Below are positions 31,655-40,175 of a DNA stretch of 64,000 nucleotides, in pieces. A model generated the notes under the pieces. The model was not told where the DNA came from and did no database searches. It worked only from the letters and a program-made list of their open reading frames with translations. This DNA is from Candidatus Saccharimonadota bacterium (GTDB lineage: Bacteria; Patescibacteriota; Saccharimonadia; Saccharimonadales; Saccharimonadaceae): assembly GCA_017552385.1 (NCBI GenBank), contig JAFZQB010000007.1, forward strand, positions 1-64,000, read 5' to 3'. Positions within the stretch are counted from its first letter, which is position 1; each line of letters opens with the position of its first letter. Position numbers and translations under genes: made by a program.

Positions 31655-31731
31655 GACGCCATCTTGGCGTTTTTTCGTGCTTGCTCGATATATAATCGCA
31701 CCCTACACGGAGAAAACACCAATCTGACGCC
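31655..31731 (+). ncRNA. Copy 2 of the 77-nt tRNA-distal element
   Basis: Begins 3 nt after tRNA-Ala(GGC). Starts and ends with GACGCC, contains the ACGCC/GGCG hairpin with six T, CGTGCTT, a CGAT/ATCG hairpin and the ACACCAAT block. Same length and order as the copy at 7196-7272. Confidence 0.55.
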
Positions 31732-31758
31732 GTGTCTCCATTATATTAGTCCTTATTC

Positions 31759-31787
31759 TTGTACTTCCCTGTTAATTCTGGTAAAAT
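31759..31787 (+). promoter_or_regulatory. Promoter of the HD-domain gene
   Basis: TTGTAC (31759-31764), 17 bp, TAAAAT (31782-31787). It supports the TTG start at 31834 and excludes an upstream ATG that would overlap it. Confidence 0.5.
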
Positions 31788-31833
31788 ATCCTGGTTGGTG
31801 GGTTGCATTTTAAAAGGATGGAGGTGTATATAC

Positions 31834-32667
31834 TTGAACGAAGAAGGTACCTTGCTCGATGGTGTTTCTTTGAACGAACAAATGCTATTATTGCGTAAGG
31901 TAATCCCTGGGTTCGACGAGAGGTGTCGCAACTTTTACTTATCCTGGAAATACATGATGGAACAGCGCAAAGTCACTAGGATGGGCTGCGTAAAGATGCA
32001 TTTTTACAAGCATCGCACTGTGCAAAAGTTCCTTCCGTGGTCAATGCCGATCAATGACGCCGAACATGTATTCGGCATGATGAACGCCGTAGTGCTCTTC
32101 CGCGATTTCTTTGGTGAATATATCCCTAAGCTCTATGGTTTCCAGCCGGATTGGATGGAGTACATTGAACAGGCTATGTTTCACGAGATTGGCGAGATCA
32201 CAATCGGTGATTGGACGGATGATGGTGGCCATGACCGTGAGGAAAAGGATCGTCTGGAGCAGTATGCGTTTGACGAATTTATGCGACCTTTCCCTGAACA
32301 AGCTCAAAGGCGACATCAGCGTGAGTTTTCTGACTTAAGGGATGGGAAAACCGACATGAAGCTATTTGATAAGGAAGCGTTTCTGTTGGAAATCGCGTAT
32401 TTTAAGTCAAAAGGCATCAGCGGTAGCCTTATGAGAAAGACTGGTATCACGGAACAGGACAAGCGGTCCTGTAAGTTGCTCCAGTCTTATCGTCCATTTG
32501 ACATCATCTTTGTCGACATGCTAAATCGATTCCGTAACTATAGCTTCTTGCCCTTCGTAGTCGGCATCAACGAAGCGATTTATGCTATAGAATTTAATGA
32601 GATCGACCCGCTCGTGAAAGACTGCGTACCTGGTATCCCACCAGCCAGGCTAAAAGCTCTATATTGA
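31834..32667 (+). CDS. HD-domain phosphohydrolase-like protein, TTG start
   Basis: 277 residues. HD-superfamily blocks are visible: NDAEHVFGMMNAVVLFRDFF (first His), MFHEIGEITIGDW (H-E instead of H-D), EEKDRLEQYAFDEFM and a downstream FDKEAFLLEIAYFKSKG with the last acidic ligand. The arrangement is like HD_3/YfbR-type 5'-nucleotidases, but the sequence is well diverged. The start is TTG at 31834 because GGAGG lies 9 nt upstream and the promoter ends at 31787. The HD to HE change should be checked for metal binding. Monocistronic, with a shared terminator. Confidence 0.7.
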   Translation: MNEEGTLLDGVSLNEQMLLLRKVIPGFDERCRNFYLSWKYMMEQRKVTRMGCVKMHFYKHRTVQKFLPWSMPINDAEHVFGMMNAVVLFRDFFGEYIPKLYGFQPDWMEYIEQAMFHEIGEITIGDWTDDGGHDREEKDRLEQYAFDEFMRPFPEQAQRRHQREFSDLRDGKTDMKLFDKEAFLLEIAYFKSKGISGSLMRKTGITEQDKRSCKLLQSYRPFDIIFVDMLNRFRNYSFLPFVVGINEAIYAIEFNEIDPLVKDCVPGIPPARLKALY

Positions 32668-32682
32668 CCCTCCAACAAAAAA

Positions 32683-32701
32683 CCTCGCCTAAATGGTGAG
32701 G
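32683..32701. terminator. Bidirectional terminator
   Basis: CCTCGCC/GGTGAGG stem with six T after it and an A run before it, between the convergent HD-domain and CotH-like genes. Confidence 0.85.
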
Positions 32702-32706
32702 CTTTT

Positions 32707-34131
32707 TTATTCCTTCTCTTGTTTCATCAGCTCGCGCGTGATAGGATAAATACCCCAGAGCTGTTTCTGAATCGAATCGGCACGAAGAGTGATAAACTCG
32801 CCAATATACCCAGCTTCGTGCTCGAATTCTCCCGTGTCGTAATTCCATGTTGGATCAGAATAAACATATGGTCTTATCAGTTCGACGGCGGCGTTATAGC
32901 GTTGCTCGCACTCGCCGGTCAGAATAAACTCATCTATAACTTTCTGGAGTTTATCATGGTATTTCTTCATATAAGATTCGTTACTGGAAATAAGTAGCCA
33001 AAGTGGGCGTTGCTCCAACGCAATGTCATAGTAGAGCGGAGAGTCGATTGGCCAAAGAATGGCGCTTTCTTCTGGTGGAGTATCTTCGTCGAGTTTAGCA
33101 GCGTGAAATGCTCGGTCGTGGTCCCATGGGATGACAGAAATTTTGCCATTATTCAGTTTAAGATAGTAGTTTTGAGATGTGTCTCCCAGATAACTGTCGG
33201 TATTTGGAGCTAGCTCGGCCGCCACAAAGAAGTTTATTACAGCATCAATGTCCCAATAGTCTTCTGGTGATAGTTCGAGTTCGAGCGGATCGATAGACTT
33301 GATGGCATTGATAATAAGTTTTACGTCTTCGGTAGAATATTTTGTGCTGGCATTTTCAAAAATCGCATCATAGTGCTCGACATCATCACCTTTATATATT
33401 AGGTCGGCGCCTCCGAAATTGTTTTTGCGCTCTTCGATCATGAGCGATTCGCCCTCTGGTAATGACTTCTGATCTTTATAAATACGGTCTTGGTCAAAGC
33501 TGTATGGAATTGGGTGGAACAGGGCAGCGGTTTTTTCTGCGCCAGTACGAGTAAGATATGATCGATCGACGCCCTCGATTGTAGCATACAACCCTTTCAG
33601 TTCACCGTTAATATAGAGCTGAGCGAAGGATACTAGTGGCGCGTCAATCCCAGATGCCGTGATGAGCATTGAAGAAAGATATTCTTTCATCCCGCTTGGA
33701 TCTTGAACGAGGCCATTTAGAATTAGTTTATCGAGGCCATGATACGAGTTGTCTTTATTGAACTTTCCAAAATTGAGCGTAAAGCTGTAGCGATCGAGTC
33801 CGGGCGTACTAGCGACGTACCCTAGAGAGCCATTGCCGCGTACAGAAAAGGCGACATCATTAACGACTTCCCCGTCGATAGTGACGGTGGTATGATATTT
33901 GATTTTTTCCCTTGGCTCCGAAAGTAGGTCCTCATAATCTTTGTCATCGATAGACACATCGATTTGATGGACATAGCTAGTGTCGAATATTTTATTGACA
34001 TAATTTGCGCCGTGAACATTTGGATCAGCGAATGACCCACTTGTAATCGCCAAACAAAATACTCCTGCGAAGAGGAGCACTGCAAAAAGATATTCGATGT
34101 GTTCCCAGATGGCATATAATACCTTTTTCAT
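32707..34131 (-). CDS. CotH-like kinase family protein, exported or membrane-anchored
   Basis: 474 residues. An N-terminal signal anchor (YLFAVLLFAGVFCLAI) is followed by a CotH domain (~55-400): FSVRGNGSLGY, SFTLNFGKFN, LILNGLVQDPSGMKEYLSSM, GLYATIEGVDRSYL, and the catalytic or metal segment NTDSYLGDTSQNYYLKLNNG-KISVIPWDHDRAF (~315-335). CotH proteins are atypical secreted kinases. The start overlaps the GH57 stop by 4 nt, so it is the last gene of a three-gene operon with a glycosyltransferase and a glycosidase. Its outer location suggests it phosphorylates a surface protein or glycan; the target is unknown. Confidence 0.85.
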   Translation of the reverse strand: MKKVLYAIWEHIEYLFAVLLFAGVFCLAITSGSFADPNVHGANYVNKIFDTSYVHQIDVSIDDKDYEDLLSEPREKIKYHTTVTIDGEVVNDVAFSVRGNGSLGYVASTPGLDRYSFTLNFGKFNKDNSYHGLDKLILNGLVQDPSGMKEYLSSMLITASGIDAPLVSFAQLYINGELKGLYATIEGVDRSYLTRTGAEKTAALFHPIPYSFDQDRIYKDQKSLPEGESLMIEERKNNFGGADLIYKGDDVEHYDAIFENASTKYSTEDVKLIINAIKSIDPLELELSPEDYWDIDAVINFFVAAELAPNTDSYLGDTSQNYYLKLNNGKISVIPWDHDRAFHAAKLDEDTPPEESAILWPIDSPLYYDIALEQRPLWLLISSNESYMKKYHDKLQKVIDEFILTGECEQRYNAAVELIRPYVYSDPTWNYDTGEFEHEAGYIGEFITLRADSIQKQLWGIYPITRELMKQEKE

Positions 34132-35333
34132 ATGTCTAGCTTATATTCTAGACTACGAAGGATGTTTAGGAAATACATGAATGCGTCATACGGCGAATCG
34201 TAGGCGGAAAAGTAAGCATGGACGTCGCCATCATTCCAGTATTTAGTACACATATAATATGCGTGGTCAGAAGTAGTAAGGCGTCGGAAGTCCTCGAGCA
34301 TTTGTTCGTCTTTGCGGATTCTGGCAGTCTCAAGTATTTTGTCGCGCATTGCGTAGAGCGCAGACATAGACTCGTCTTGAAGTTTGTTCCCCATCCAGGC
34401 GGAGAGATCGCGCTCAGTGTCAGCCCAGGTCACTGTCCATGGATAAGAAATATCACCGACAGGTTTTTCTTCTGCGCGGTCAGAGACCGTCAAGAATTTG
34501 TGGTCTTCCTTTGATAGCCAAGAATCAATCAAATGATTCATAAAATCGAAAATGCCGGTCTCGCGCCACTGGTGCTCGCCGAAAGTCTCAAAGTCCATAA
34601 ATAGGTTGACCGTTTCGCCATCAATACAGGATTCTTCTAGCCAAGCTTCGTAGCGATCGACAGTGAGTGGCCAATCTTTCCAAGACTTGTCGCTAAAACG
34701 GAAAGCAATGTCGTCAGAAAGACGATAGTTCTTGAGCAATAGTTTAAGCTTCTTCGTACCAATTGCGTGATAGACATAGTTCGGGCTGCGCCAACCAAGA
34801 ACTTTGTCCCAGCCCTCACAAAGGCAGGCTTTGAAACCAAGCTTCTCGACAGCAGCGCCGATGGCATCGTTGTAAGAAAGTTCTGTGTTGCGGAAAACAG
34901 TCGGAGTATAGTCGAAGAGACGCTTGAAGATCTCGACTTGTTTGCCTACCTGATCTTCGAATTCTTCGCGGCTATAGAAGAAGGCCATAGAATGATAGTA
35001 AGTCTCGGCGACAAGCTCGACGCGGCCAGTCTTGACCATATTCTGCAAACGGGTAATCAGTTCCGGCATCCATAACTGGGCTTGCTCTAGCCAAACACCG
35101 GTGACGCTAAGAGAAAACTTGAAATCTTTGTGCTTTTTGAGGTTCTTTTCTAGCAAATCAAACATCGGAAGATAGCTTTTGTCGGCTACCTTGCGGAAGA
35201 TCCGCTCGTTGGATTGTTTGGAATTGTAATTAGGATCGAAGAAATAGTTATTACTTACAGCAACATCAAAGATAGAATAAGCTCGAAATCGCCAAGGTTG
35301 ATGGATATGAAGATATAGACAGATTCCTCGCAT
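34128..35333 (-). CDS. Glycoside hydrolase family 57
   Basis: 401 residues, cytoplasmic by sequence. Family blocks are ICLYLHIHQPWRF (HQP, residue ~10), FSLSVTGVWLEQAQLW, YHSMAFF, the nucleophile region VFRNTELSYNDAIG (~146), FMDFETFGEHQW (~245) and YDSPYDAFMYFLNILRSLEY at the end. The pattern fits the archaeal MJ1611-type alpha-amylases. It likely hydrolyses or rearranges alpha-glucan. It follows the GT4 gene by 12 nt, so the two probably act on the same glucan. Function is known at family level only. Confidence 0.88.
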   Translation of the reverse strand: MRGICLYLHIHQPWRFRAYSIFDVAVSNNYFFDPNYNSKQSNERIFRKVADKSYLPMFDLLEKNLKKHKDFKFSLSVTGVWLEQAQLWMPELITRLQNMVKTGRVELVAETYYHSMAFFYSREEFEDQVGKQVEIFKRLFDYTPTVFRNTELSYNDAIGAAVEKLGFKACLCEGWDKVLGWRSPNYVYHAIGTKKLKLLLKNYRLSDDIAFRFSDKSWKDWPLTVDRYEAWLEESCIDGETVNLFMDFETFGEHQWRETGIFDFMNHLIDSWLSKEDHKFLTVSDRAEEKPVGDISYPWTVTWADTERDLSAWMGNKLQDESMSALYAMRDKILETARIRKDEQMLEDFRRLTTSDHAYYMCTKYWNDGDVHAYFSAYDSPYDAFMYFLNILRSLEYKLDI

Positions 35334-35345
35334 GCTTACCTCTGA

Positions 35346-36581
35346 TTATTGTTTATGTTTATCTATATCATTATAGACCTTTATGCATTTTTGTGCAACG
35401 TCATCCCAAGAAATTTTGCGATATTCATCGCGAATAGAGTTAGCTAGCGTGTCCTTAAGGGCAGGTGACTGCGCGATCGCGAGTATTTCGTTAGCCAATT
35501 TGTCTTCGTCCCAGAAGTCGTAACGGAAAGAGCTCTTCAAAACTTCGGAAACACCAGATTGCTTAGTAAGAATGAGAACATCGCCATGGTGTGCTGCTTC
35601 GAGAGCAGTGAGACCAAATGGCTCGGAGACGCTAGACATAACAAAGATGTCTGATAGCTCATAGATATCACGAAGTTGCTTGCCGCGAATGAAGCCGGTG
35701 AAGATGACGTTCTTGCTAATGCCTAGCTCAGCTGCAAGGTTAACTAACTCGTGCTTCTCTTCCCCATCCCCAGCGAAGACAAAGATGAGCTTGGGGTTTT
35801 TGCGGATAGCTTTAGCGGCAGCATGCAAAAGATGCGTAAGGCCCTTCTGGATAGTGAAGCGACCGACGGTGCTGACGATGGTATATCCCCTGGACTTGAG
35901 AGCCTCGAGGTATTTGTATTGTGCTTTGTCGAGCCTATAAACTTGTTTCAAGAAATCCTCGTCGAGAGAGTTGTAGACAACATCGATTTTGTCTAGAGGG
36001 ATGTCGTATTTGTCGTGAATGATGCGCTTAGTGGCATTGGATACGGCGAGTATTTTGTCGGCGTATACTAGACCTTCACGTTCGATTTCGTGAACTAGTG
36101 GATTGCCACCATTACCGCCGGCACGATCGTACTCGGTGGCATGAACGTGAACAATTAACGGTATGCCGTAATTCTTTTTAGCAAGGATGCCGGCCTCGAA
36201 AGTCAACCAATCGTGAGCGTGAACGAGATCAGGCTTAAATTCCATGAGGTATTCGTCAACGAAGTCGCAGTAGGTCTTCTGGATTTGGCGGATAGAAATC
36301 TGATCTTTAGAAATAGCGTTAGGAATATGAACATCTGGAATGATTAAGTCCTCAACCTTTTCGGAATCATAGGCCCCAAGGCCGAAACGGAAAAGCGGAT
36401 CGATATGCGAAGCGGACAGAACGTGCATAAACTTGATGTTCTCGTGTTTTGCTTCGTATGGAACTACGAAATCAATATCAATGCCGTCTTTCGCAAGAGC
36501 ACGAGAAAGGTTCAAACAGGCAACGCCCAAACCTCCAGAGTTGTGCGGTGGTAGTTCCCACCCGAGCATTAGTATTTTCAT
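35346..36581 (-). CDS. Glycosyltransferase family 4 (glycogen-synthase-like)
   Basis: 411 residues with a GT-B fold: MLGWELPPHNSGGLGVACLN (nucleotide-binding N-terminal loop), LVHAHDWLTFEAGILAKK, VYADKILAVSNATKRI, VSTVGRFTIQKGLTHLLHA (~250), FVFAGDGEE, VIFTGFIRG and the C-terminal E-x7-E block SEPFGLTALEAAHHGD (~335). The first block resembles glucan synthases, and the downstream GH57 gene suggests alpha-glucan synthesis. The ATG is leaderless: TGCTATAAT, 7 nt, ATG. Confidence 0.9.
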   Translation of the reverse strand: MKILMLGWELPPHNSGGLGVACLNLSRALAKDGIDIDFVVPYEAKHENIKFMHVLSASHIDPLFRFGLGAYDSEKVEDLIIPDVHIPNAISKDQISIRQIQKTYCDFVDEYLMEFKPDLVHAHDWLTFEAGILAKKNYGIPLIVHVHATEYDRAGGNGGNPLVHEIEREGLVYADKILAVSNATKRIIHDKYDIPLDKIDVVYNSLDEDFLKQVYRLDKAQYKYLEALKSRGYTIVSTVGRFTIQKGLTHLLHAAAKAIRKNPKLIFVFAGDGEEKHELVNLAAELGISKNVIFTGFIRGKQLRDIYELSDIFVMSSVSEPFGLTALEAAHHGDVLILTKQSGVSEVLKSSFRYDFWDEDKLANEILAIAQSPALKDTLANSIRDEYRKISWDDVAQKCIKVYNDIDKHKQ

Positions 36582-36588
36582 TATACTT

Positions 36589-36597
36589 ATTATAGCA
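36589..36597 (-). promoter_or_regulatory. Promoter of the GT4-GH57-CotH operon
   Basis: TGCTATAAT on the minus strand, 7 nt before the ATG. Confidence 0.6.
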
Positions 36598-36651
36598 CTA
36601 TAAAACTATTTTGGATATGTTTTTTTAGAATTCATAACAGGTGTGCGAGAC

Positions 36652-39195
36652 TTATGGTTCGGTCGGCTTGACCGTGAACTCAGAAATAGCCGAATCAAGC
36701 CACATATCAGTGATGTTCACGCCTCTTTCTACGGCTCTATTGTACGAGTCGAGCCCCTCTTGAGAGACGTAAACGACCGTAAGCTTCTTAGTGTTCTTAA
36801 ACATAATGTTGAGGCCAAGCGTGTATTCATAGAAAATGCCCGTGCCAGCACCTTCCCATTTGGTCTTGGAGATAGCGTCAAAGGTCCAACCGGTCAGATC
36901 TATAACCTCGAGCTTAGTATCACGGAACATCTCTTGGGCTGATTTTAGATTGCTGGTGTCCCACCCGGTGAGGTCCAACGTGCCATTATCGCCGACAAAT
37001 GAGGTGCACCAGTTTATCCATCCGCCAGCATCAAGGAGACTACTGGTATTCCAATGAGATACATCGCCAACTGTGGTCAATTTATAGTTGTCATCAAACA
37101 TGTTATTCATAGTTTTAACGCTTGAGACATTCCATCTAGACAAGTCTAGCGATGCTAACTTGCGGTTGTCGCAGAACATGTGGCTAAAGGATTCTACTTT
37201 AGAAACATCCCAATCAGAAACATCATAGGAGGTCATTTGGCCGGCGCCATAGAACATACAGGTCATGTCGGTAACATTTGAGGTGTCAAAATTACCTAGA
37301 CCGATAATCTCTGACAATTTCCCATTGGCCACATAAGAGTCGCCAACCTGGAACATGCTACTCATTGTTGTTACTTTACCGGTATCCCAGTTGGATACAT
37401 TGATGGTTTCAATTGACTTATCGCCACTAAACATATATGCCATATCTTCTACATTGCTTGTGTCCCAATTTGTTAAGCCATCTACGGAAACCAATGATTC
37501 TGCTCCTGCGAACATAGCTCGCATAGACTTAACGTTTTCCGTATTCCAGTTGTTCGGATTGTCATTTTTGCCCGTAGCGAGGGCATCGATATTAGTAATA
37601 TTCGTGCCAGCAAACATGGCGGTCATATTAGTTATTTTAGACGTATCCCAGTCCGCTACTGGGGAAATATCGGTGACACCAGTGTACGCAAACAAAGCGC
37701 CCGTATCCGTCAATTCGGATATATCCCAGTCTGCTAGGAACGAAAAATCCGTTTTAGGCGAGCAATCCACATACATACATCCAAACATTGAATACATATC
37801 TTTAACTTTAGATGTATCCCAATTTTCTATGGGTGATAAATCAGTCAAGACTACCGTATCGCCAAACGTCCATTCCATGTCAGTCACATTAGATGTATCC
37901 CAGTCGGCGATAGCGGAAATGTCCGTCAATGATGTAGTCCTCCAGAACGTATCATAGAGCGTAGTTACATTAGATATATCCCAGTTCTCTAGGCCATGGA
38001 GTGAGGTGATATTTGTGTCCGTAAAGGCACCCGATATATCGGTAAAGTTGCTAGTGTCCCAATTTGACAAGGCATGAAGGCTCGTTATTGCTGTCTTGCC
38101 GAACATATATGAAATGCTTTCAACGTTACTAGTGTCCCAGTCTACAAGGGCGGAAATATCCGATAAAGACGAACAATTCCAGAACACGTCCGTTAGGTTA
38201 GTAACGCCGCTCGTATCCCAGTTAGCGAGTCCAGAGATATCGGTTAAGTTTGTATTGCCCGCAAACATCGCCGTCGCATCTGGACCCAAAGTAATCCCGT
38301 AGTCCCCGGAATAGAAATACAAAATACCCGCGCCATCTGTATTATCAAAGAACATATAAACAGGGTGCTCGGAGCCTTCTGCGGAAATAGTGTTTGCTTC
38401 GGAAGGGACGAACCCATCAGGAAGAGAGTCGGCCATGCGGATAGCCTTGATAGAGGTATCCTCTTCGTATAGCTCCTTTGTCGTTCCAGAAACCAAACTC
38501 TTTATTTTAATTGCGGCCGTTGATCCAGCCTCTAGCTCAGTCTCATTCGGGATAGGATGATTGGTTGGATGGACTAAAGTGTATTTGACCTTACCATTGT
38601 ATGTGCCGGCTGGTTGGCCGGGAGAAACATAGGCTTTGAAGGTAACGTTGATGTTTGTACCAACTACCCGGTCTGTAATAGCTGGGTAGGAAGCGATTTT
38701 GGTATTAGAACTCGGAATGGTATGGATGGTAGTAAAGTCTTCTGTATTATTGGTACCGTCACTAATGACGGCGGTATGATCCCCTTCTATGCCAGCTGTG
38801 TTCTCGACAAGCATGTGCCATCCAGCATTACCGCCAGAAGTATAGAGGTTGGTTGGGATGGTAATGTTAGAATTGACTGCTGAGATAAGATCAGTATTAC
38901 CTTGAGTATTCCCACTGTAGCCGACAGCGTAGATAGCTAAGCCATCACCGTCGTTACAAGTGGCCCTGAGATGAGAGGTGCCAATCGTGTCGTAAGTACT
39001 AGGATAAATGGAATTATAAATATCGTCTTCAGTGCCAGAGTTCTCTCCTATAGTAAGAGAGCAGACCGAAGGAACAATCAGGGAGACTCTGGAGGTAGCC
39101 GAAGTGTCCGCGGAGACACGAGGGCTGGTGAGAAGCATAGCAGAAATAATGGTTAACGAGACGCTGGTCGCTATAAATGTTTTAAGATTTGGCAT
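36652..39195 (-). CDS. Secreted DUF285/BspA-type repeat protein (847 aa)
   Basis: Signal peptide (FIATSVSLTIISAMLLTS, near VSA) and an N-terminal beta domain (~28-215), then about 17 repeats of ~25-40 residues. Each has the pattern W-D-T-S-x-V-x-x-M with phenylalanine or tryptophan spacing, for example ANWDTSGVTNLTDVFWNCSS. This is the DUF285 (Mycoplasma/BspA-type) repeat family, common on host-associated bacterial surfaces and usually tied to adhesion. No C-terminal anchor or sorting signal is seen, so it may be retained through its N-terminal domain, which resembles that of the giant protein. An AGGA lies 5 nt before the ATG. No clear terminator. Confidence 0.9.
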   Translation of the reverse strand: MPNLKTFIATSVSLTIISAMLLTSPRVSADTSATSRVSLIVPSVCSLTIGENSGTEDDIYNSIYPSTYDTIGTSHLRATCNDGDGLAIYAVGYSGNTQGNTDLISAVNSNITIPTNLYTSGGNAGWHMLVENTAGIEGDHTAVISDGTNNTEDFTTIHTIPSSNTKIASYPAITDRVVGTNINVTFKAYVSPGQPAGTYNGKVKYTLVHPTNHPIPNETELEAGSTAAIKIKSLVSGTTKELYEEDTSIKAIRMADSLPDGFVPSEANTISAEGSEHPVYMFFDNTDGAGILYFYSGDYGITLGPDATAMFAGNTNLTDISGLANWDTSGVTNLTDVFWNCSSLSDISALVDWDTSNVESISYMFGKTAITSLHALSNWDTSNFTDISGAFTDTNITSLHGLENWDISNVTTLYDTFWRTTSLTDISAIADWDTSNVTDMEWTFGDTVVLTDLSPIENWDTSKVKDMYSMFGCMYVDCSPKTDFSFLADWDISELTDTGALFAYTGVTDISPVADWDTSKITNMTAMFAGTNITNIDALATGKNDNPNNWNTENVKSMRAMFAGAESLVSVDGLTNWDTSNVEDMAYMFSGDKSIETINVSNWDTGKVTTMSSMFQVGDSYVANGKLSEIIGLGNFDTSNVTDMTCMFYGAGQMTSYDVSDWDVSKVESFSHMFCDNRKLASLDLSRWNVSSVKTMNNMFDDNYKLTTVGDVSHWNTSSLLDAGGWINWCTSFVGDNGTLDLTGWDTSNLKSAQEMFRDTKLEVIDLTGWTFDAISKTKWEGAGTGIFYEYTLGLNIMFKNTKKLTVVYVSQEGLDSYNRAVERGVNITDMWLDSAISEFTVKPTEP

Positions 39196-39301
39196 AGTGA
39201 TCCTATATATATTACCTCTCTACTTATGCTTATTCTATCAATTTTTATGTGGGTCGTCAATCAAAAATGGGGATATTTTTATAGATTGCGTCCCGTACCT
39301 A

Positions 39302-39330
39302 TTGACTTTTTATTCCGTTTATGCTATAAT
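39302..39330 (+). promoter_or_regulatory. Strong promoter, near-duplicate of the one at 6205
   Basis: TTGACT (39302-39307), 17 bp, TATAAT (39325-39330) with TGC extension. Confidence 0.75.
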
Positions 39331-39338
39331 TAGGGCAT

Positions 39339-39378
39339 AGCTTGATTACGGGAAACCGTAAATCCAATAAATCAGGCT
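39339..39378 (+). promoter_or_regulatory. Structured 5' leader of the 39397 gene
   Basis: An outer stem AGCTTGA/TCAGGCT (39339-39345, 39372-39378; one G-T pair) encloses TTACGG-GAAA-CCGTAA with a GNRA-type loop. It lies between the promoter and the GGGAGG ribosome site. Confidence 0.45.
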
Positions 39379-39396
39379 CGATGGGGAGGTTAAAAA

Positions 39397-39903
39397 ATGG
39401 ATTTTCCGTTAAGACCTAAGAACTACTATGATTGGCGATCCCTTAAAGGGTTGTCATCGAGAGAAATCTGCCGTGCGTACAAGAGCACCGTCCAAATGAA
39501 CCTGGACGAAGCCGAACAGAAAGACATCTGGAAGTGTGAAGACCTGATCATGGAATATGACACGGCTGTCAAGAAGAAAATGGCCGTAGCGTACCTCAGC
39601 TCGAGAACGCAGTGGAGCGTCGTAATTCTCCTATTGGCTACCCTGGCGATGATTTTCTATCGCGTCATTAGCCTGCTTGATGGCGTACATATGAATGTAG
39701 GGCTTGAACTAGCTATGGGGTTTTTCCTTGTCCTTGGACATATTCTAGTCGTATCGCTGATTGCTCTTCCCGTGCTTGTTGTCATTCCAACTGTCGTATT
39801 GCGTCATAGAATCCGTCGCCTTCATACCTGGAAAATAGCCGCTTGGGTGCGGCTCAGCGAGAGAGCGCAGCGAGAAGCTGAGCTCCATGCCGATGAGGAA
39901 TAA
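39397..39903 (+). CDS. Hypothetical two-helix membrane protein (168 aa)
   Basis: An N-terminal cytoplasmic helical region (RSLKGLSSREICRAYKSTVQ and EAEQKDIWKCEDLIMEYDTA) precedes two transmembrane helices, WSVVILLLATLAMIFYRVI and the long LVVSLIALPVLVVIPTVVL with its preceding GFFLVLGHI. The C terminus is basic then acidic. No family recognised; topology suggests both termini inside. GGGAGG lies 7 nt before the ATG. Single gene with a strong promoter, a structured leader and a terminator. Confidence 0.75.
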   Translation: MDFPLRPKNYYDWRSLKGLSSREICRAYKSTVQMNLDEAEQKDIWKCEDLIMEYDTAVKKKMAVAYLSSRTQWSVVILLLATLAMIFYRVISLLDGVHMNVGLELAMGFFLVLGHILVVSLIALPVLVVIPTVVLRHRIRRLHTWKIAAWVRLSERAQREAELHADEE

Positions 39904-39918
39904 TCTTTCCCCTGTTTT

Positions 39919-39940
39919 ACCCCGCCAGAAATGGCGGGGT
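39919..39940 (+). terminator. Intrinsic terminator of the 39397 gene
   Basis: Perfect ACCCCGCC/GGCGGGGT stem with a 6-nt loop, then GTTTTATT. Confidence 0.8.
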
Positions 39941-39970
39941 GTTTTATTACGAAAGAATTATCAAATAAAA

Positions 39971-39988
39971 AATACCTTGAAAGGTATT
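39971..39988 (-). terminator. Terminator-like hairpin after the structured tRNA-Trp-adjacent element
   Basis: AATACCTT/AAGGTATT stem followed on the minus strand by a T run, directly 3' of the element at 39999-40131. Confidence 0.6.
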
Positions 39989-39998
39989 CATATTCTAA

Positions 39999-40131
39999 TG
40001 GCACGGGTGGAGAGAAGGCGTCGAGCTCCGCTCGACTTCTCGCCTGCGTCGGCTCGATAAATCCCAAATACGTTTGAGATTTATCTCGCTCTCCTTGGCG
40101 GTACGAACTCTGCGAGTTCTCGTCTCTCCAC
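39999..40131 (-). ncRNA. Structured inverted-repeat element ending in a copy of the tRNA-Trp 3' end
   Basis: Outer 9-bp stem GTGGAGAGA/TCTCTCCAC (40007-40015, 40123-40131) encloses three hairpins: GAACTC/GAGTTC (40105-40119), a 12-bp arm with one mismatch at 40056-40085, and GAGAAG-TCGAG/CTCGA-CTTCTC at 40012-40041. Its last 17 nt on the minus strand equal the 3' end of tRNA-Trp including CCA, and a hairpin with T run follows. A promoter of its own is not visible. Confidence 0.45.
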
Positions 40132-40149
40132 TAGAACGGAATCAAAAAA

Positions 40150-40165
40150 ATTACCAGATGGTAAT
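40150..40165 (-). terminator. Terminator of tRNA-Trp
   Basis: ATTACC/GGTAAT stem followed on the minus strand by seven T. Confidence 0.7.
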
Positions 40166-40175
40166 TCTTCTTGAT

